Shown: positions 34,881 through 48,101, counted from the stretch's first letter. The stretch is DNA of 64,000 nt from Augochlora pura (GCF_028453695.1 NC_135774.1:32116001-32180000); one strand, 5' to 3'. Made by a program: numbers and translations. Notes: generated by a model from the letters alone, not told the origin.

Positions 34881-37452
34881 GATGGCGGGTCAAAAATCGG
34901 TGCAGCCGTGTGGACACTGGTGCATACTCGCCTCGGCTCGGCTCGGAGAACTTGGACAACACTGTCCGAAAGGCTGATCCGCCTTGTCCAGATATAGAAG
35001 GCTCGGATTTAGCCAGAGTTCCCGAGGCGGGCTTACGAATCAACGACATTGCAACCAAGGGAGAGGAAGCGGGCGAGGGTGAGGGAGAGGGAGAGGAAGA
35101 GATAGAGAAAGAGAGAGAGAGAGAGAAACCGCGATCCGGAGGGTCCTCTTTGTTGCTGTTCGTGTACCCCGTTGGAAATAAACGACGTAGGATCTCGCGA
35201 AGGCGCCAAGCCCTGTAAATCATCGCGAACCCTCCCCTTAGACGTAGACCAGAGATCGGAGTCCGGAGACCGGAGGACGGACGACGAGCTGGACAACCGC
35301 GTCACCGTCGACGAATCTCCTTGGAAGCAAATATAGCTGGAACAAGAAGACACCGACGAGACGGAGGGAAAAGCCGCGAGTCCCTGGCCAGGGGCCAATT
35401 AAAGAGGTCGCTAGCTCGCGCTGCTCGCGGACCAGAAGTTTGCTACCGTCGTCGAGCTTCTCTATTTCTTCAGAGCGGAAGACTCGGCCCCCGTCCCGGA
35501 CCGATACTCGCTGCAAAAATTCCATCGGCTTTGAATTATTAGACGAACAGACGCGCGCGATACGCGAAGACGACCGATTGGCCACCGGCCATGGCTCCGC
35601 TCCAGCCTCTGCTTGCTGGAATCCGACGCGAGTCCTGAAGCCTCCAAAATGGTGGATGTTTCAACGAACGGTCTCCCTCTCTCTCTCTCTCTTTCCCTCT
35701 TTCTTGTTGGCTGAATCGGATATCTCTTCCACATGGATCGAGCCGTTTACAACACGAGCCCTGTGCGAGATCGTAGGCGTGTGAAAAAGATGGGAAACAT
35801 CGAAACGACGAAACGTCGTCTCAAGAAGATAAGACGCGAGTTGGATTCGCGCCAGATATTTATGTCGATGCTGGCTGCTGCTACTGTCGCGGGACGACCC
35901 TGACATTGTGGCAATCAGGGAAAAAAACGCTGGCTGAGCGGACTTTTGCTGCTACCCTTACCGCAAAAAGATCGCTCGAAATCGCGCGTGGTCCTGCAGC
36001 AATGTTTCGCTTTCAAATTCGTTTCGACGTTCCTACGATCTTTTTCAGCAACGAGATGCTCTGTAAATGACTTTGAAATGGTCGATCGTCCGCTATGGAA
36101 ATTTTCCATGGAAAACGATAGAAATCGAGATTGCAAAGTCCTGCCCGAAGATCGAAACGAGCGGTTTTGATGAAAATGACCATCGTCAAACTACAGATTT
36201 GACGCGCTTATCGCAGAAACGAATGTTAACTTGTCGCAATCGATTCTTGCACCTTCGAAACGCGAGTATCGTTACGTTAAAAGAAGGCGCGCTTCTTGCA
36301 TCGACAGCGATGAAAACGTAAACCGCAGATTTTCCGGCAAATCGGCTGGGGCTCCGTCGCGCAACGCGTTCCCGCGGTCGATTAAGGTAGCCGCACTACT
36401 GCTCGGTGTTTTTAAGCCGGGTTCCAGCTAGGCGCGGAATTACTCGATTCTTAGCAGGTCGAATTACCGCGGACCGGTTCCGCCGAACGGTTTGGGGATC
36501 CGGTCGACTGGAAACTCGTGTCGCATCTCGCATCTCGCTCGATCGAAAAGACCGTGTTTGGTCGAGTCGTTGCTTCCGATCAACGATCGGTGAAGAATAA
36601 CCTACGATTTTCGAGCCTCTCTTCGAAGCTGTCGATCTCTCGAATTCCCCTCGAGAAGCGTAGAGTCGAGCAGAAGAAGAATGCTGTTTCGCGACGGCCG
36701 TGCGCCATTGAAAGGATAATAGAATCGTGATCATTCGCGTTCGACCAAATTATTGGCCGGTGTCCCTGGCCAACGTCCAGACGGAGCTCCTACGAGCTCA
36801 TAGTGCATATTCTCCCCGCAGACACAATGCTTCTTCGGCTAAAAACGCGGCCAGACGTATTTATTTCACCCGAAAGACTTTGTACTCCACCGGCCGCCAA
36901 TCCGTTCGCTCGTTAGCCATCCGACCGAACAATTTTTCAACGCGCGACCCTACGCCACCGTTCCCCCAAAGTAACGCGTTTCCCTCCACGGGGACCATCG
37001 AGGTTCGTTTATATTCTCCAAGGTACTGTTTACTTTGGCATATGCAGGTCTTACCTTCCAAATGAAATTTCGATTGCTCGTTTCAACGTTTTCAACCAAC
37101 GAAAGTGGAAGTTTCTACTATAACATACGAGAATAAGAAAGCATCCCGAACAAGGGCAGACCCATCGGCAAGCGAAAATCGAAAGTCGAAAGTCGAAATT
37201 CTGAATCTCTCCTACTTTCGGACATCTCCGCTTCCAGCTCCGTTTCACCTGAACCCACGTGACCATCTCAATCGCAGTCGTTATTGTCCTCGCCATTACC
37301 GGTGCGAAGACTGCAAGGGAAAGATGCGGACAGAACTCAGCAGCCTGCAGCCCCGCGCGCGTGCACCATTCACCGCCGAAAAAAAGAGAATCGTACCACC
37401 CCATGTGGACCGGTGACGCCACGGGGGTGGGAGGAAAAGGGAAACTGGGCTG

Positions 37453-37495
<43 letters not shown>

Positions 37496-38020
37496 AAGTG
37501 AGGAAAAGAAGTAGAAGAAGAGAGAGGGGACTTGGCAGACGGTAGGCGGAGTAGAATCATGGCGGAAGAGGGAAGCCCCATCGACGTCGACGTCGCCGTC
37601 GCCATCGGGGCATAAAAACGTGGGTGTAACGAGATTTGTCGTGGAAGTACTTCCCACGCGAGAAGACCACCGGAGGAAGCCACGAGGGGGATCAAGTGAG
37701 ACGGAGGGCGAGAGGGAGGAGGTGGGAGATAGGGGCGAGAGAAAACGCGAAGAACGAGAGGGAAACCCTCCAAGGGTGGCTCGCCGCCGATAGGATAAAG
37801 GGAGTCTCGGATGAGCTGTCCCCGGGAAGAGCTCTGTGCACCGGAGCATCATTCAGATATGCAGAAACGTGCAATAATTTTCGTGCCGCACTTTAGCACG
37901 AACCGGTATCGGTGTGCATCGGCTACGTGGAACCGCGATGCCCGTGTTGCACGTTCTCCGTCTCTCCGTCTCTCCGTGTCTCCGTGTTGAGCGAGCGGAT
38001 CGCGCGATGCTACCTACTGA

Positions 38021-38048
38021 CTGCTGCTGCTGCTGCTGCTGCTGCTAG
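38021..38048. repeat. (CTG)n trinucleotide array
   Basis: Nine CTG units on the + strand, CAG in the mub pre-mRNA sense, inside the A-B intron. Confidence 0.93.
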
Positions 38049-41000
38049 CTGCTACTACGCTGTCCCCGACGGGAATTTGATTCTTCGGGGTTGGGGAGGG
38101 CGCGTTTCCAAAGGATTCAATGCGAACAGAAATTTGAAAGGGATGTATTGGGTCGGCGGGAATGCGATGCCGGGTTTCGTGGATCTGCGAATGAATCGAT
38201 TCAACCCCCGACGGGGTTATTGTTTTGTTTAAACAATGGTCTAATGTAATAGGATCGAGTCGGTACACGGGATGTTATGTGATCGAGGGAAACGATACCG
38301 GTCTAGAGTAAATCGATATAATTGCGCGGACTCGAAATCGGCTACTTTCGCGACAGCGTTGGAAACGAATTCTTGTCCGCGATCGACGTGACAAGAATCG
38401 AACAAAAATCGCATTTTTTCGGCTGGTTAAAATCTTTAATTTTTTCATTTTAATCTTTAAATATTTCGTAACTCGATCTTATTCCAAAATTTTAACTCGG
38501 TGCACGTGTTTCCTGCGCGAACCGAAGAATCTTTTTAAAACGCTCGCTGCGCTGCGCGCAATCAGAGTGTTAATATTAAAGCGATTCCCGCATCAAGTAT
38601 TTACCGCTAAGCATGTACCACTATTCTTTTGTAAGCGTATTCTCTCCTTTCGTAAACTACAACACGCGTGGAACACGACTACGAAATATTTCCACTTTAA
38701 TTTATATACGTACATTAGAACACAAAACTACTTTTGGACGAAATAAAAATTGCAATCGAATGAAATTTTCACAGCATTTGCAGGGAATTGAGTTGGCAGA
38801 AGAAGATTCAAAAATTCTGCTTTCTCGATCTTGGGGAATTTCGATTGGAAACGGCGACGGCCGAATCGAATCGAATCGAATCGACGAAAAAGGATGCGGC
38901 ACGGACGCGCGTCACGGACGTCCCGCCGTCCGCGTCGAACGATTAATTGCTAAGACGTCGGACATTAATTACTCGTGCCGCGAGCACCATCGCGCGTTCG
39001 CCTGTGCGACAATTAATTACAGATCTAGGCGAGGCTGGGCCGACCGACCGCCTAGAGATCTCGAGACCCACCGATGACCAGGAGCGGATCGGCGGCGAAC
39101 TTTGACACGGTAATGGATCGTAATAGATCGCGAGATCGGCGGAATGCCTGGCTTCTAGAGCAAGCTGCTGCGTTCTCCTCGCGTCGCTATCGGCCAACCA
39201 CCAGGGTTAGGGTGGATGCCAACGACGAGGCGCTTCGTTTCGCCATTTCGTCTCAGAGACGATTCCTGCCATCGAGTGGCGAAATATCGTAATAATGCTT
39301 GGTGATTTATTCATCGTCGACAAAATAGACGCAGGCGACAAACGCGGGAAGGAAGTTCGGATCTTTGCCAGCGCGGACATTTTCCTACAGGGTGGCGATC
39401 AACTCGTTAAATCTTAGCAGAACAATCGTTCGCGTTCTCTTCGAAACGAGCACTTTCCAGCGATTTCTCGCAATCGAGACCGTTTCGATTCTAATTCGGA
39501 ATTCAGTCGACTTCCAAAACTTATATTCGTGATCGACGAGGATGCAAACGCAAGATTTTCTAGGACCTATTCGAAGTTGGAACAGCAAATGTTATCGCAC
39601 ACCGATGGTAGAGCGAGCCGAGCCATAGCTCGGTACGATTAATTGGTCGCAATTAGGCTGTGCATTCGATGCGCATACGGCGCGTGGGGTCGTCGAAAAT
39701 AGGGCAAGTGGTATAGCGGGCGAGTCGATGAAATTTCACGGAGCGATGGTATTGGAAAAGCTGCAAGCAAAATCAAATCGTCGCGCAATTTACGCGTACC
39801 GGCGACAATCGTCGCGCGTCTGGTCGCAAAGTGTAGTTGTTTTTCTCGAAACTCGTCAAGATTGCTAGCGCTCGCGCTCGTATCCATGACCCGAGTCAAT
39901 AATAGAACGGTTAGCCGCGCCGGTACGTAGTTTCATTCGATTCTCGATCTTGATCTCGATCTTGACACGGGTCCGGCTCTTTCGAGTCTCCTCCTCAACG
40001 AGCTTTCTTATTTTCGATCGGAACCACGAATCGCGGGCGACGGACCGAAATAGAAGCATCCCTTGGCCAATCCCACGCGTTGAAATCTCCGCGTGGCCCT
40101 TCTTCGATATTCGCTCCTGGAGCAGGGCCACTCGACTGGCAGATATCGTGCGCGGGAACAAGCACGGGAGAGGGCGCGAGCGTGTGCGCGATTGAGAGAG
40201 AGAGAGAGAGAGAGACATGGAACGACAAGCTAGGAAGAGGGGCCGATGAAAGAAAGGACACGCGTCCTCATCCGGCCGGGTGATTTTATTGCGAGCAAAA
40301 CCCGGCACGACGATCAAAAGCAAAGAACAAACCATATAAAGAGTGCTATGAGAGGGGAGAGCCGCAATTTTGCGTTTTGTTCCGTGTTTTGAATCGACCT
40401 TTCATCAAACGGGACCCACAGGAGGGGAAGTATACCTTCCTAGTGGAGCTCGGTTCACGGACTACGTGGAAACGTAGATTCGCGACTTGCGTATGCGACA
40501 CATTTCGCGCTGTCGCGTTCGCGTGCTGCAAAGTTAGGTGTCTTTATTTCTGCTTCTTCGGTCGAAAGGACATTCGTTGATTTTCTCAATTAAAAACTAG
40601 CGAATTCGACGAGGCTTCGTATCGGCGAATTTACGAGGAAAGGCAAGGACTGTGTACGAGAAAAATTTGTGCACGGATCGGTATTTTCGTGAGACTTGGA
40701 TTACCATTCGAGAATAACCGCGTGTCGCCCGATGCATGTGCTTCTTCACATCTGGTAAAGCAATCGATCCCGATTCGCGGATCTTGCTCGATCTCGGTTC
40801 AACGATGTCGCGTCCCAACCAATCTATCGGCTGAACCCTACGAAATTTGCGCAGAATCTATGGAAAAGCGATCAAACTAGACCGAGGATTTTTCAATGAC
40901 GTGCAATTGTAATTTATTAGTTATATTTATAAACTGGATGGAAACCGTGGTGTATCGAACAACGTTTCTATTTTGCGGAGGCCAACGCGTTGCACTATTA

Positions 41001-42548
41001 ATGATCTGCCTCTGAAAATTAGCCATTCTCGCAAGCGATATCATACTTATCTCAAGAATCTGTCCATTGCCGTATCACTTCTTAATTAGTTTTTGTATTA
41101 CAGCGATTTATACTTGCTCTGCAATTTGCTCCTCGAACGCTACGAACGAGCGATTAAAGTTAAAGAAAGAGAGGGTAAAGGAAACGCCGAGCACGGATTA
41201 GATGCACGCATTTTTACGGCAGCTTACTCGCGTCCTCCGCGAAACTTTAATTATTTTCGAATAATTCGAAGCCGCGGCCACTCGTCTTTCGCGAAAATAA
41301 TACGCGCCACCGCCGCGCTCGACGCTCTTCGATGCGCGCTCCACCGGTAAGACAGTATTTTTCTACAGCGTTGCACAATATCGGTCTCTGATTTATATTT
41401 GCAATTTGTCGTCAACGTTAAATGAAAACGCGTTGGCTGGTTAGCCGCGCGCTCCGCGTATCCTTTACGTAATCGTTGGACGATCGAAATGGTTCAAAAG
41501 TACTCGCGATTTCGCTAATCGTATCGCGGTATCGCTGCTCGGATCAGTCGGTATTCGCCTTGGGAAACGCAGTCGCGATTATCGCAGCAACGACGGTTCT
41601 TTATCGCGATCCGTATGCCGTAGATTTTCATGCGAAATATAAACTTTAGGCCAATTACGTCGCTTTCAAGATACCGTGTATTTGCCACTTTGTAGGAAGC
41701 AACGACGACGCGAAAGTCTGTCGACCCGTTTGAAAGAGTGAGCGAATTAGACCGGGTCATTGTCGAATCGGCGCGACCCGGAGCGGCCATTTCATATTTT
41801 AAATTCAATTTACGACGCAGTCGAAGAGAGATATTGGGGGTGACCCTCATCCGGAGAACGTATCGTCGTATTTCGTTACCATACTTCCTCTTAGGTGGTT
41901 AACGAACTACTTAAATAGATACTCTAATAGATGAAAGCAAACAAACAAATTTTTGGTAAGAAAAAAGTGTCTCGATCGATTTTAGAATCACTGTAAACAA
42001 TTTTCCAATTAACCTCGACCAAATTAATGCCGATTAATTAAATTCTCCGATAAGCAAACTTTCGTTCACGCACCCGTAATCTCTCTCTCTCTCTCTCTTC
42101 TCCCTTTCCCCGTGCGTGCGCGAAGAAGCCGAACGCGGTGTTCAGTGGTAACGTATGAAAAATGACCGTTGGAAATTGAACTCCATTAAAAATGGATCAA
42201 TTATTATTAAAGATTGGAACGAACGAGATTATAGTCATGATTGCAAACTTTGTTACCCAGTAATTGACGATGTTTATCGAATTTTCAAATATTCATCGGC
42301 TGTTTCTATATTAAGAAATAAGAGCCGAACAATCATTTTCCACGAAACAACCCGAAACGATTGTAAACGGTTGTAGACTTTCGAAAATTAAAAAATGATC
42401 GCCGGTTGATAAGAAATTTAGGGACGCGACAGTGGAGCATCGCGCCACTGTTTTGAAAAGGAACAGGTGGTTCTCGCAGGGGATGGCCGACGAACGAACC
42501 AAGGAATCGGACGCGTTAATCGATAAACAGAACTGGCAAACCTCTTAC

Positions 42549-42629
42549 CTTGCCCTGCATAATCAGGCGGATGGTTAGGGTGACCGAAGGGTCGTCGTTC
42601 AAGACCGGTTTGGAATCCATACCGTCCAT
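42549..42629 (-). CDS. mub: PCBP/mub exon A: N-terminus and first strand of KH1
   Basis: This exon encodes 27 residues, beginning MDGMDSKPVLNDD and ending IRLIMQGK, which is the characteristic start of insect mub proteins. The TLTIRLIM stretch is the first beta strand of KH1. The donor is AAG|GTAAGA with GT at 42547-42548, phase 0, joining to exon B. Two in-frame ATGs are possible: 42627-42629, chosen here because it is the more upstream and has G at -3, and 42618-42620, which gives MDSKPV. The open frame continues upstream without a stop to 42828 but has no further ATG, so a longer N-terminus would need an upstream coding exon. Exon identity is secure; the exact start codon is uncertain by at least three residues. 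Confidence 0.93.
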
Positions 42630-42804
42630 AACGAAGTCACGGGTTCTGTGATTACGGTAAGGAGTTTTCTTCTCGAGATTTGTGGAGGGAAAGGGTGTGG
42701 AGGAGGATAAGGAGGACAGGGGAGAGGTTAGGCGAGTGACTTTGGCTGGAGGGGTCTCGGGGGACGTGCTTCTCAAACGCTCCCAGGTATGCTCAGTCCT
42801 TGCA
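42630..42804 (-). other. mub: 5' part of exon A: 5' UTR or coding N-terminal extension
   Basis: The frame of exon A stays open here. An acceptor-like TTCTGATTACAG precedes 42804, with AG at 42805-42806, so exon A probably starts at 42804. Translated in frame, this stretch reads as a Ser/Thr/Pro-rich segment (for example TSPETPPAKVTRLTSPLSS) ending RDFV just before MDGM. It contains no ATG, so it is 5' UTR unless an upstream exon supplies a start in the right phase. The absence of stops and the reasonable composition make a long N-terminal isoform plausible. The acceptor assignment is inferred from sequence alone. Confidence 0.5.
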
Positions 42805-43830
42805 CTGTAATCAGAATGTTCACTCCATTATTAAATGATCGCTGAGATCGACTTTCGTAGTTCGCACGCGCTTCAAAATGCACGTATCCGGGAAAATGCG
42901 AAATTTCCGCGTTTCCGAGAATCGAATCGAGCAGCGAAGGCGTAGCGAAACGAGCTGCGAACGGATTGCTGCGAATTATTCACCGAGGTAATAGGCCACG
43001 GGTTCACGGACGTTCTCGCGTCGATAGGTTTCGGACGACCCGCTCGTCGCGGAATTACAAGACATTAGGGGGTGTTTGCGCGAATCTTCTCGAAGCTCGA
43101 AGCGTTGGTAAAGGGATTCGGGGTGACGAAATGTTCGTCGTACCGGAGAAACGGAGGGGCCGCTTCTACGACTATGGCTTCGCTCGTTCGGTTTTCAGGT
43201 CAGGCGATAAACACCTAAAAGTGCAGCCGAACTGTCCCGGAGGGGACATGGCATGGCACAGCACGGCACGAGCCTGCCCAGCTCGACGCGTTGCTTATTT
43301 TACTTCGAATTCGTGGTTATTTTACCGAACACGATTATTTCGGCTGCTTGCAACCTGGCTAACCGATATCGGTTAGGGATCGTTTTTCAAAACGTTGCTT
43401 TGTTCGATCCGTTTCGAAAACTGCAAAATCGCTATCTCGCTATTGGTAGTTGGCGCCTTCGTGTCCAAAATAGAACGAGGACAACGCGTAGTTTTCTCCG
43501 TTCGGGACATTCGTGCGACGCGTGTACGCGTGCGTGCTTGCCTAGCAGCGATCTCGTACGTTCCCGTGTGGTCCTCCTCCTCCTCCTCCTTGTTCTACAG
43601 ACCCTCCAAGTGTAAATACGTGCCGATAAAGACTATATTATACGTATAATCAAGAGTAAAGCGTAGTTTTCGCGACGCGGACAGATTATTTGAACGATGG
43701 AAGGATGGTTTCGGCAATGTTTGCGCAAATCAGCAAGGAACGATCGACGAAAGTACCCAAGAACCGTCGGTAGCATCGCGTGTTCTCGCAACCGATTATT
43801 CCGTCGAGCAACGAGAAATCGGTCCGCGGC

Positions 43831-43870
43831 GTTTCGATAAATACCGAGCTGTTTCGATAAATACCGAGCT
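43831..43870. repeat. Perfect 20-bp tandem duplication
   Basis: The 20-bp unit beginning gtttcgataa at 43831 is repeated exactly at 43851. It lies about 1 kb upstream of exon A. Confidence 0.95.
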
Positions 43871-44668
43871 CGCGATACATCGTGAAAACGCGCGTGGGTG
43901 CGATTATGCGGAAAGTAATGGTCGCTGTGCATCGATAAGGGAGAGCAAACGACCATTTTTAGTTCGCGAAACACGCAACGGGACGTTCTTGAACCGAGCT
44001 ATTTATCGAACAACGGATTTGGAACTTTATGGAAAGCATCGGTACTGTAATTCGGACGTTGGTATTTTTTGATTCGCTCGATAGATACTTTGCATTTGTT
44101 CCGGATATATTCGTGGAAAGCAACGCAATATTCGAAATTCCGAAATCGCCTGTGCAACAGCTCGCCCCATTTTCAACGACGCGGCAACTCGATTCCTTGC
44201 TGTCCAAGCTTCCGTGCGAGTAAATCCCCCTAAATTCCCTTTTGTCAGGGGAACCAAGACGCCGAAGCACGCCTGCCGCCGTCCTTATCGAACGCGAGAA
44301 TTTCAATTCCCCACCGTTCCGACAAACTACCCTATACATCCGGTAGCGATTCGGAATCGTTCGGAAAACGAAAAACGGAAAACGTTGGACGCGTCTATAA
44401 ATTGATGGTGCCTGAAACATTCCAAGCCGACGCTGAGCTCGGTTTTCGAAAGAAAATAACATCGATGCTCCGTTCGATCGCGATGTTCCGTTGCCAAATA
44501 AGCGAACGCGGTCCGCGAAAACGTGCTAATTTCTCTGGAGTAAAATGAAAAAACTATTCCGTTCTACGGTGCATTCCTCCCTAGCACTTTGCGAACGGTA
44601 TTCCATTTCCAGCAGAATGCAGGAAGGGGTACCCTCGTCGCTCCGGTTGCTACGCCCCTTTCACGATG

Positions 44669-44691
44669 CCCCCCCCCCCCCCTCCCTCCCT
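44669..44691. repeat. C14 tract with CCT repeats
   Basis: Fourteen C at 44669-44682, followed by tccctccc. The minus strand has GGGAGGGAG followed by a G14 run, a quadruplex-prone pattern, in the region upstream of exon A. Confidence 0.85.
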
Positions 44692-47600
44692 ATCGCCGCT
44701 CGTAAAAGTGCACCGGACAGGTTTCTTGCTCTGTCCGACGCGAGCGACGCGCTCTCTCGACTCGCGCGTCTGGCTCTGGCCTCCGGCCTCCAGCTTCGGC
44801 TCCGACTGCGTGCTGCTGCGTGTCGCACGCCTAGCGACGGTAACAGCGATAGACGCTCCGTTGCAACAAAGACACCGGTCGGTCGCATGCTCTGCATACC
44901 GCATTATCGAACAGAGACGTTATCTCGTTTGGATTTTCCTCGCACCGGTCCCAGCCCCAGACCCGCGGTATCGATCGCCACTTTTCAACGGTCGTTGCAA
45001 CTTTCGCGCAATAACGCGCCGAGAATATTTCTCGGGGATGCCGCGCGCGAAACGGAATCGTTCGAAATGGAAAAAAATGTTGGTTAAATTGGCAATTGTA
45101 ATTTATGAAAACGAATTCCCAGATCTCGATCGATTTCAACTGAAAATTCCATGCGATATTTGCGCCTCGGCCAATGGTACGTTAAAACCGAGGATCGTTA
45201 AAAAATGCTGCGATAATACGGTTTAATCGGCTACTTTAGATCATAACGGTACGCGCGGCACTGTAATAGTTTAATGGAACGGTGAATCTGGTACACTGAA
45301 TTTAATTTGCTCCGAGTACATACACAGAGGGTGGTCGGTAACGCAATTGGGATCGATCGACGCTCTCGTTCGATTCGAGTGGAAAGAGATAAATGGCTGA
45401 AATTGAATAGCCGAAAGAACGCGCGGACGTAGTATTTAACGAAATCGGTAAATTTCTAAATCGATTTAGGTCGCCGCGTACTCGTTGCAGGTACATATTA
45501 TGTATTCGAGCGGAGACGTAAATATAGAACGTCCGACGGACGACTTCCTCTTTTACGACTTTTTCTTCCCGCCTCTATCCAAACGAAACATTAACCTGTT
45601 CCAATCGCGCGACCTTCTGCAAGGATGGAACGGGCGCCTAAATTGGAACACCTAAATAAGCTCCGTTGTTGGCGATCGTGACAAAGCACCCCCAAAAGTT
45701 GCTCTACTTTTAGATACTCGCACGGCCGTGCAGAATAAAAACTATCGGATACTACTCACCAACAACTCGCACTTTATTGCAAACCGTATCAACGATCGAA
45801 TTTTATTTTTCAAATCATGTATCGAAATTTAATGTTTGTGTACGCGATAACTACGAGCTCGGATTACTGCATCGAAGAAAGCGATTCGCGATTTCCTAGA
45901 AGAAATGTGAAAATAAAGGATTGTACAAACTTGTGCGAAGATTACAACGTTCGTTAAAGGAGATCCTAGAATTAAAAAATAACGGTAAATATTGGCAACT
46001 TTTGAGCATCGAGAACAACACAACGAACCGCGCTATTCTTTCCGTCGCACAGGAAGCAGAAATTCGCGCGACGGCCACAGATGGCGCCGAAGCTTCCGCG
46101 TTTGCACACAATACGCGCGGGCAACGTGGATCGGATCCGTGTATTGTTCGACGGTACACATAACCGCGAATATTGACGCGGGAACGCGAGACGGAACACG
46201 GTGTACGTGGAACATAGAACGGTGCCCCCGCCCAGTCCCCCTCGCCACGATTGTTATCGTTCGTCAATAAAATTGCATCTGCGTTCGATCGAACGGGGGA
46301 GAGGCGGATAGGAGCAGGAATCGCTTCGTTTATCGCCGAAGATGTAAAAGCAGGACACGTAATATATCGTAACGCGATTTCGCAAGTGAAATCTCAATAA
46401 ATCCGTTATCGCGAAACAATGCTCCGTACAACGGATACGCGACGAGGCAGCAAGTTTTATTGACGGATCGGGCGTCGCTTCGCGTCGCGTTATCCAGACA
46501 CGCCGCTCGCTAATTGTCGAAGCACCGCATTGCGCGGAACGGATGAATTTCAAATTGAAAAAGTCTGATAACGCGAGCTCGCGCACTATATTTAGCCTTG
46601 CCCCGTCTTTCTAATCGACCATGCGCGTCTATACCGGCGAATGCGACCGTTTCGCTCTGCTGCTGTCCCCGCGATGCAATCGCATCGTGGAATTTAGTGC
46701 AATCCGCGTTCCGTTATACCCGCGCGTGTCCGTCGACTCGACGACGTCAACGGTCGAATCGTTTAATCGGCCGCGATCTTCCGTATCTCGTTTCTGGCCG
46801 AGAAATCCGAAACTTTTGTATCCATTCGATTTCGAACGCGCCACGATGCGACAACGACGGTCGTTGCACCAGCCATTGCGTAACGTCGAACGGACGGACG
46901 CCCCCCGACTAATTCGAGCAATCACGGATCCGTCGGTAATCCGTGCAATCCGGTGTGCGAACTCGTCGCGAATTTATAGTCGACTATGCGGAATAGTTTG
47001 GAGCCCGCCGCGTCGAGAAAAACCAAAGGATACCGCGGTCGATGCTAAATGGTATAGAGCAGGTAGGCAGACCAACACACGGCCGCGAGGAAAATTTCCT
47101 CCTTGGTCGACGCACGCAGACACGCACACGCGAGAGAGCACCGGAGAGCCGCAGCCGCTACGCGTGCACGCCGGATCTCGTTTATGTAACGCAGAAAACC
47201 GGCTTTTCCATAAACGCAGCGACTGACGAGTTTCGCGGCACGATAGTTAATTCCGCTGCGTGCACCGCGGTCCACGCGCAAACAACGCGGACTGCAGCCA
47301 CGACGAGCCGACCGTCGTCGGGAAAACCATTTGTCGCGGTTGCAACGTGCACGATGGATTGCCCGTTCGAGAAAATGGTCGATGGTCGTTGCGCGGCTGT
47401 GGTAAAAACGATTACAGGTTTTTCGAGGCAGAACGTGTTCGAAACGCACGTTGCAGAACCGTACTCTCCACCGGAAGAGCACGTTTAAAGTCGTGCGTGC
47501 ACACAGAGCCGGCCTGTGCCGGTGCGGTGCGGCGATGCGGAGGGCCGTTTGGTTTCGGAATCAAAATCGTGTAGCGAAAAGCAGCATTGTTTCAAAAACG

Positions 47601-48073
47601 GTAGCACGCTGCATGGAGAAGGTACGCAAATACGAGTCGACGACCAGAAGGAGCGGTACAATCGTGAGAGAAAGAGAAAACGAATCGCTAGGCTAGAACC
47701 GTTCGTCTCGGTCGCACACCCGAGGAGCCAGCCGGTCGTTCTCTTTCTCTCTCTCTCTCTCTCTTCTTTTCGCTCTCTATATATATCTCGCTCACTGTAT
47801 CTTCTCTCCCTCTTTCGTTACTATCCGAGCGGTAGAAGGGGTAGAGAACCGATCGTTCGATTTGCCAGCAACAGCTTTCCTATCTTCCTCGTTGCTGGTC
47901 GTTCGTATTCCGTGTCTGTTCGAATTACGCAGCCGAACCGTATTACCGTCGAAATACGAGGCGAGAAACGCAAAGCGAAGACGCGAGAAGCGACAAGGCG
48001 GACACGCGGCGACGAAAACACTGCTACACTTGCCGCCACTGTAACGACGACCGCGGGCCGATAAGATAGACGA

Positions 48074-48101
48074 GTATTATTATTATTATTATTATTATTG
48101 T
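48074..48101. repeat. (ATT)n trinucleotide array
   Basis: About nine ATT units. Confidence 0.93.

Larger units (their letters stand above)
33378..42548 (-). other. mub: Intron between exons A and B
   Basis: This 9171-bp intron interrupts KH1 between its first strand and its GxxG loop. It contains a GGAGA array (34105-34165), a TAGA array (34826-34864), GA blocks (35101-35128, 37457-37494, 40192-40214), a CTG array (38021-38048) and a CT block at 42079-42097. No additional exon is supported. Confidence 0.8.
11145..42804 (-). other. mub: Gene span: triple-KH poly(rC)-binding protein (PCBP/mub orthologue)
   Basis: Seven coding exons plus one alternative terminal exon on the minus strand assemble into a protein with three type-I KH domains, in the PCBP order KH1-KH2-long linker-KH3. 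Each KH domain has an intact GxxG loop: GKKG, GKGG and GKGG. Family knowledge: PCBPs bind C-rich single-stranded RNA or DNA and act in splicing, mRNA stability and translation; Drosophila mub is expressed in mushroom bodies. Every exon is bounded by AG and GT with matching phases. Intron sizes in transcript order are 9171, 226, 1168, 7938 (7656 with the long D), 152, and 5143 bp to G or 11723 bp to H. Transcription start and 3' ends are not resolved. The span given runs from the probable start of exon A to the distal stop codon; UTRs extend further. The family call is very secure; the exact orthologue name is slightly less so. Confidence 0.95.

Noticed and set aside
37051..37773. 240-codon minus strand open frame in the A-B intron
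   Set aside because: It contains a Ser-Leu repeat from a GA/CT microsatellite, and no family similarity or convincing splice sites were seen.
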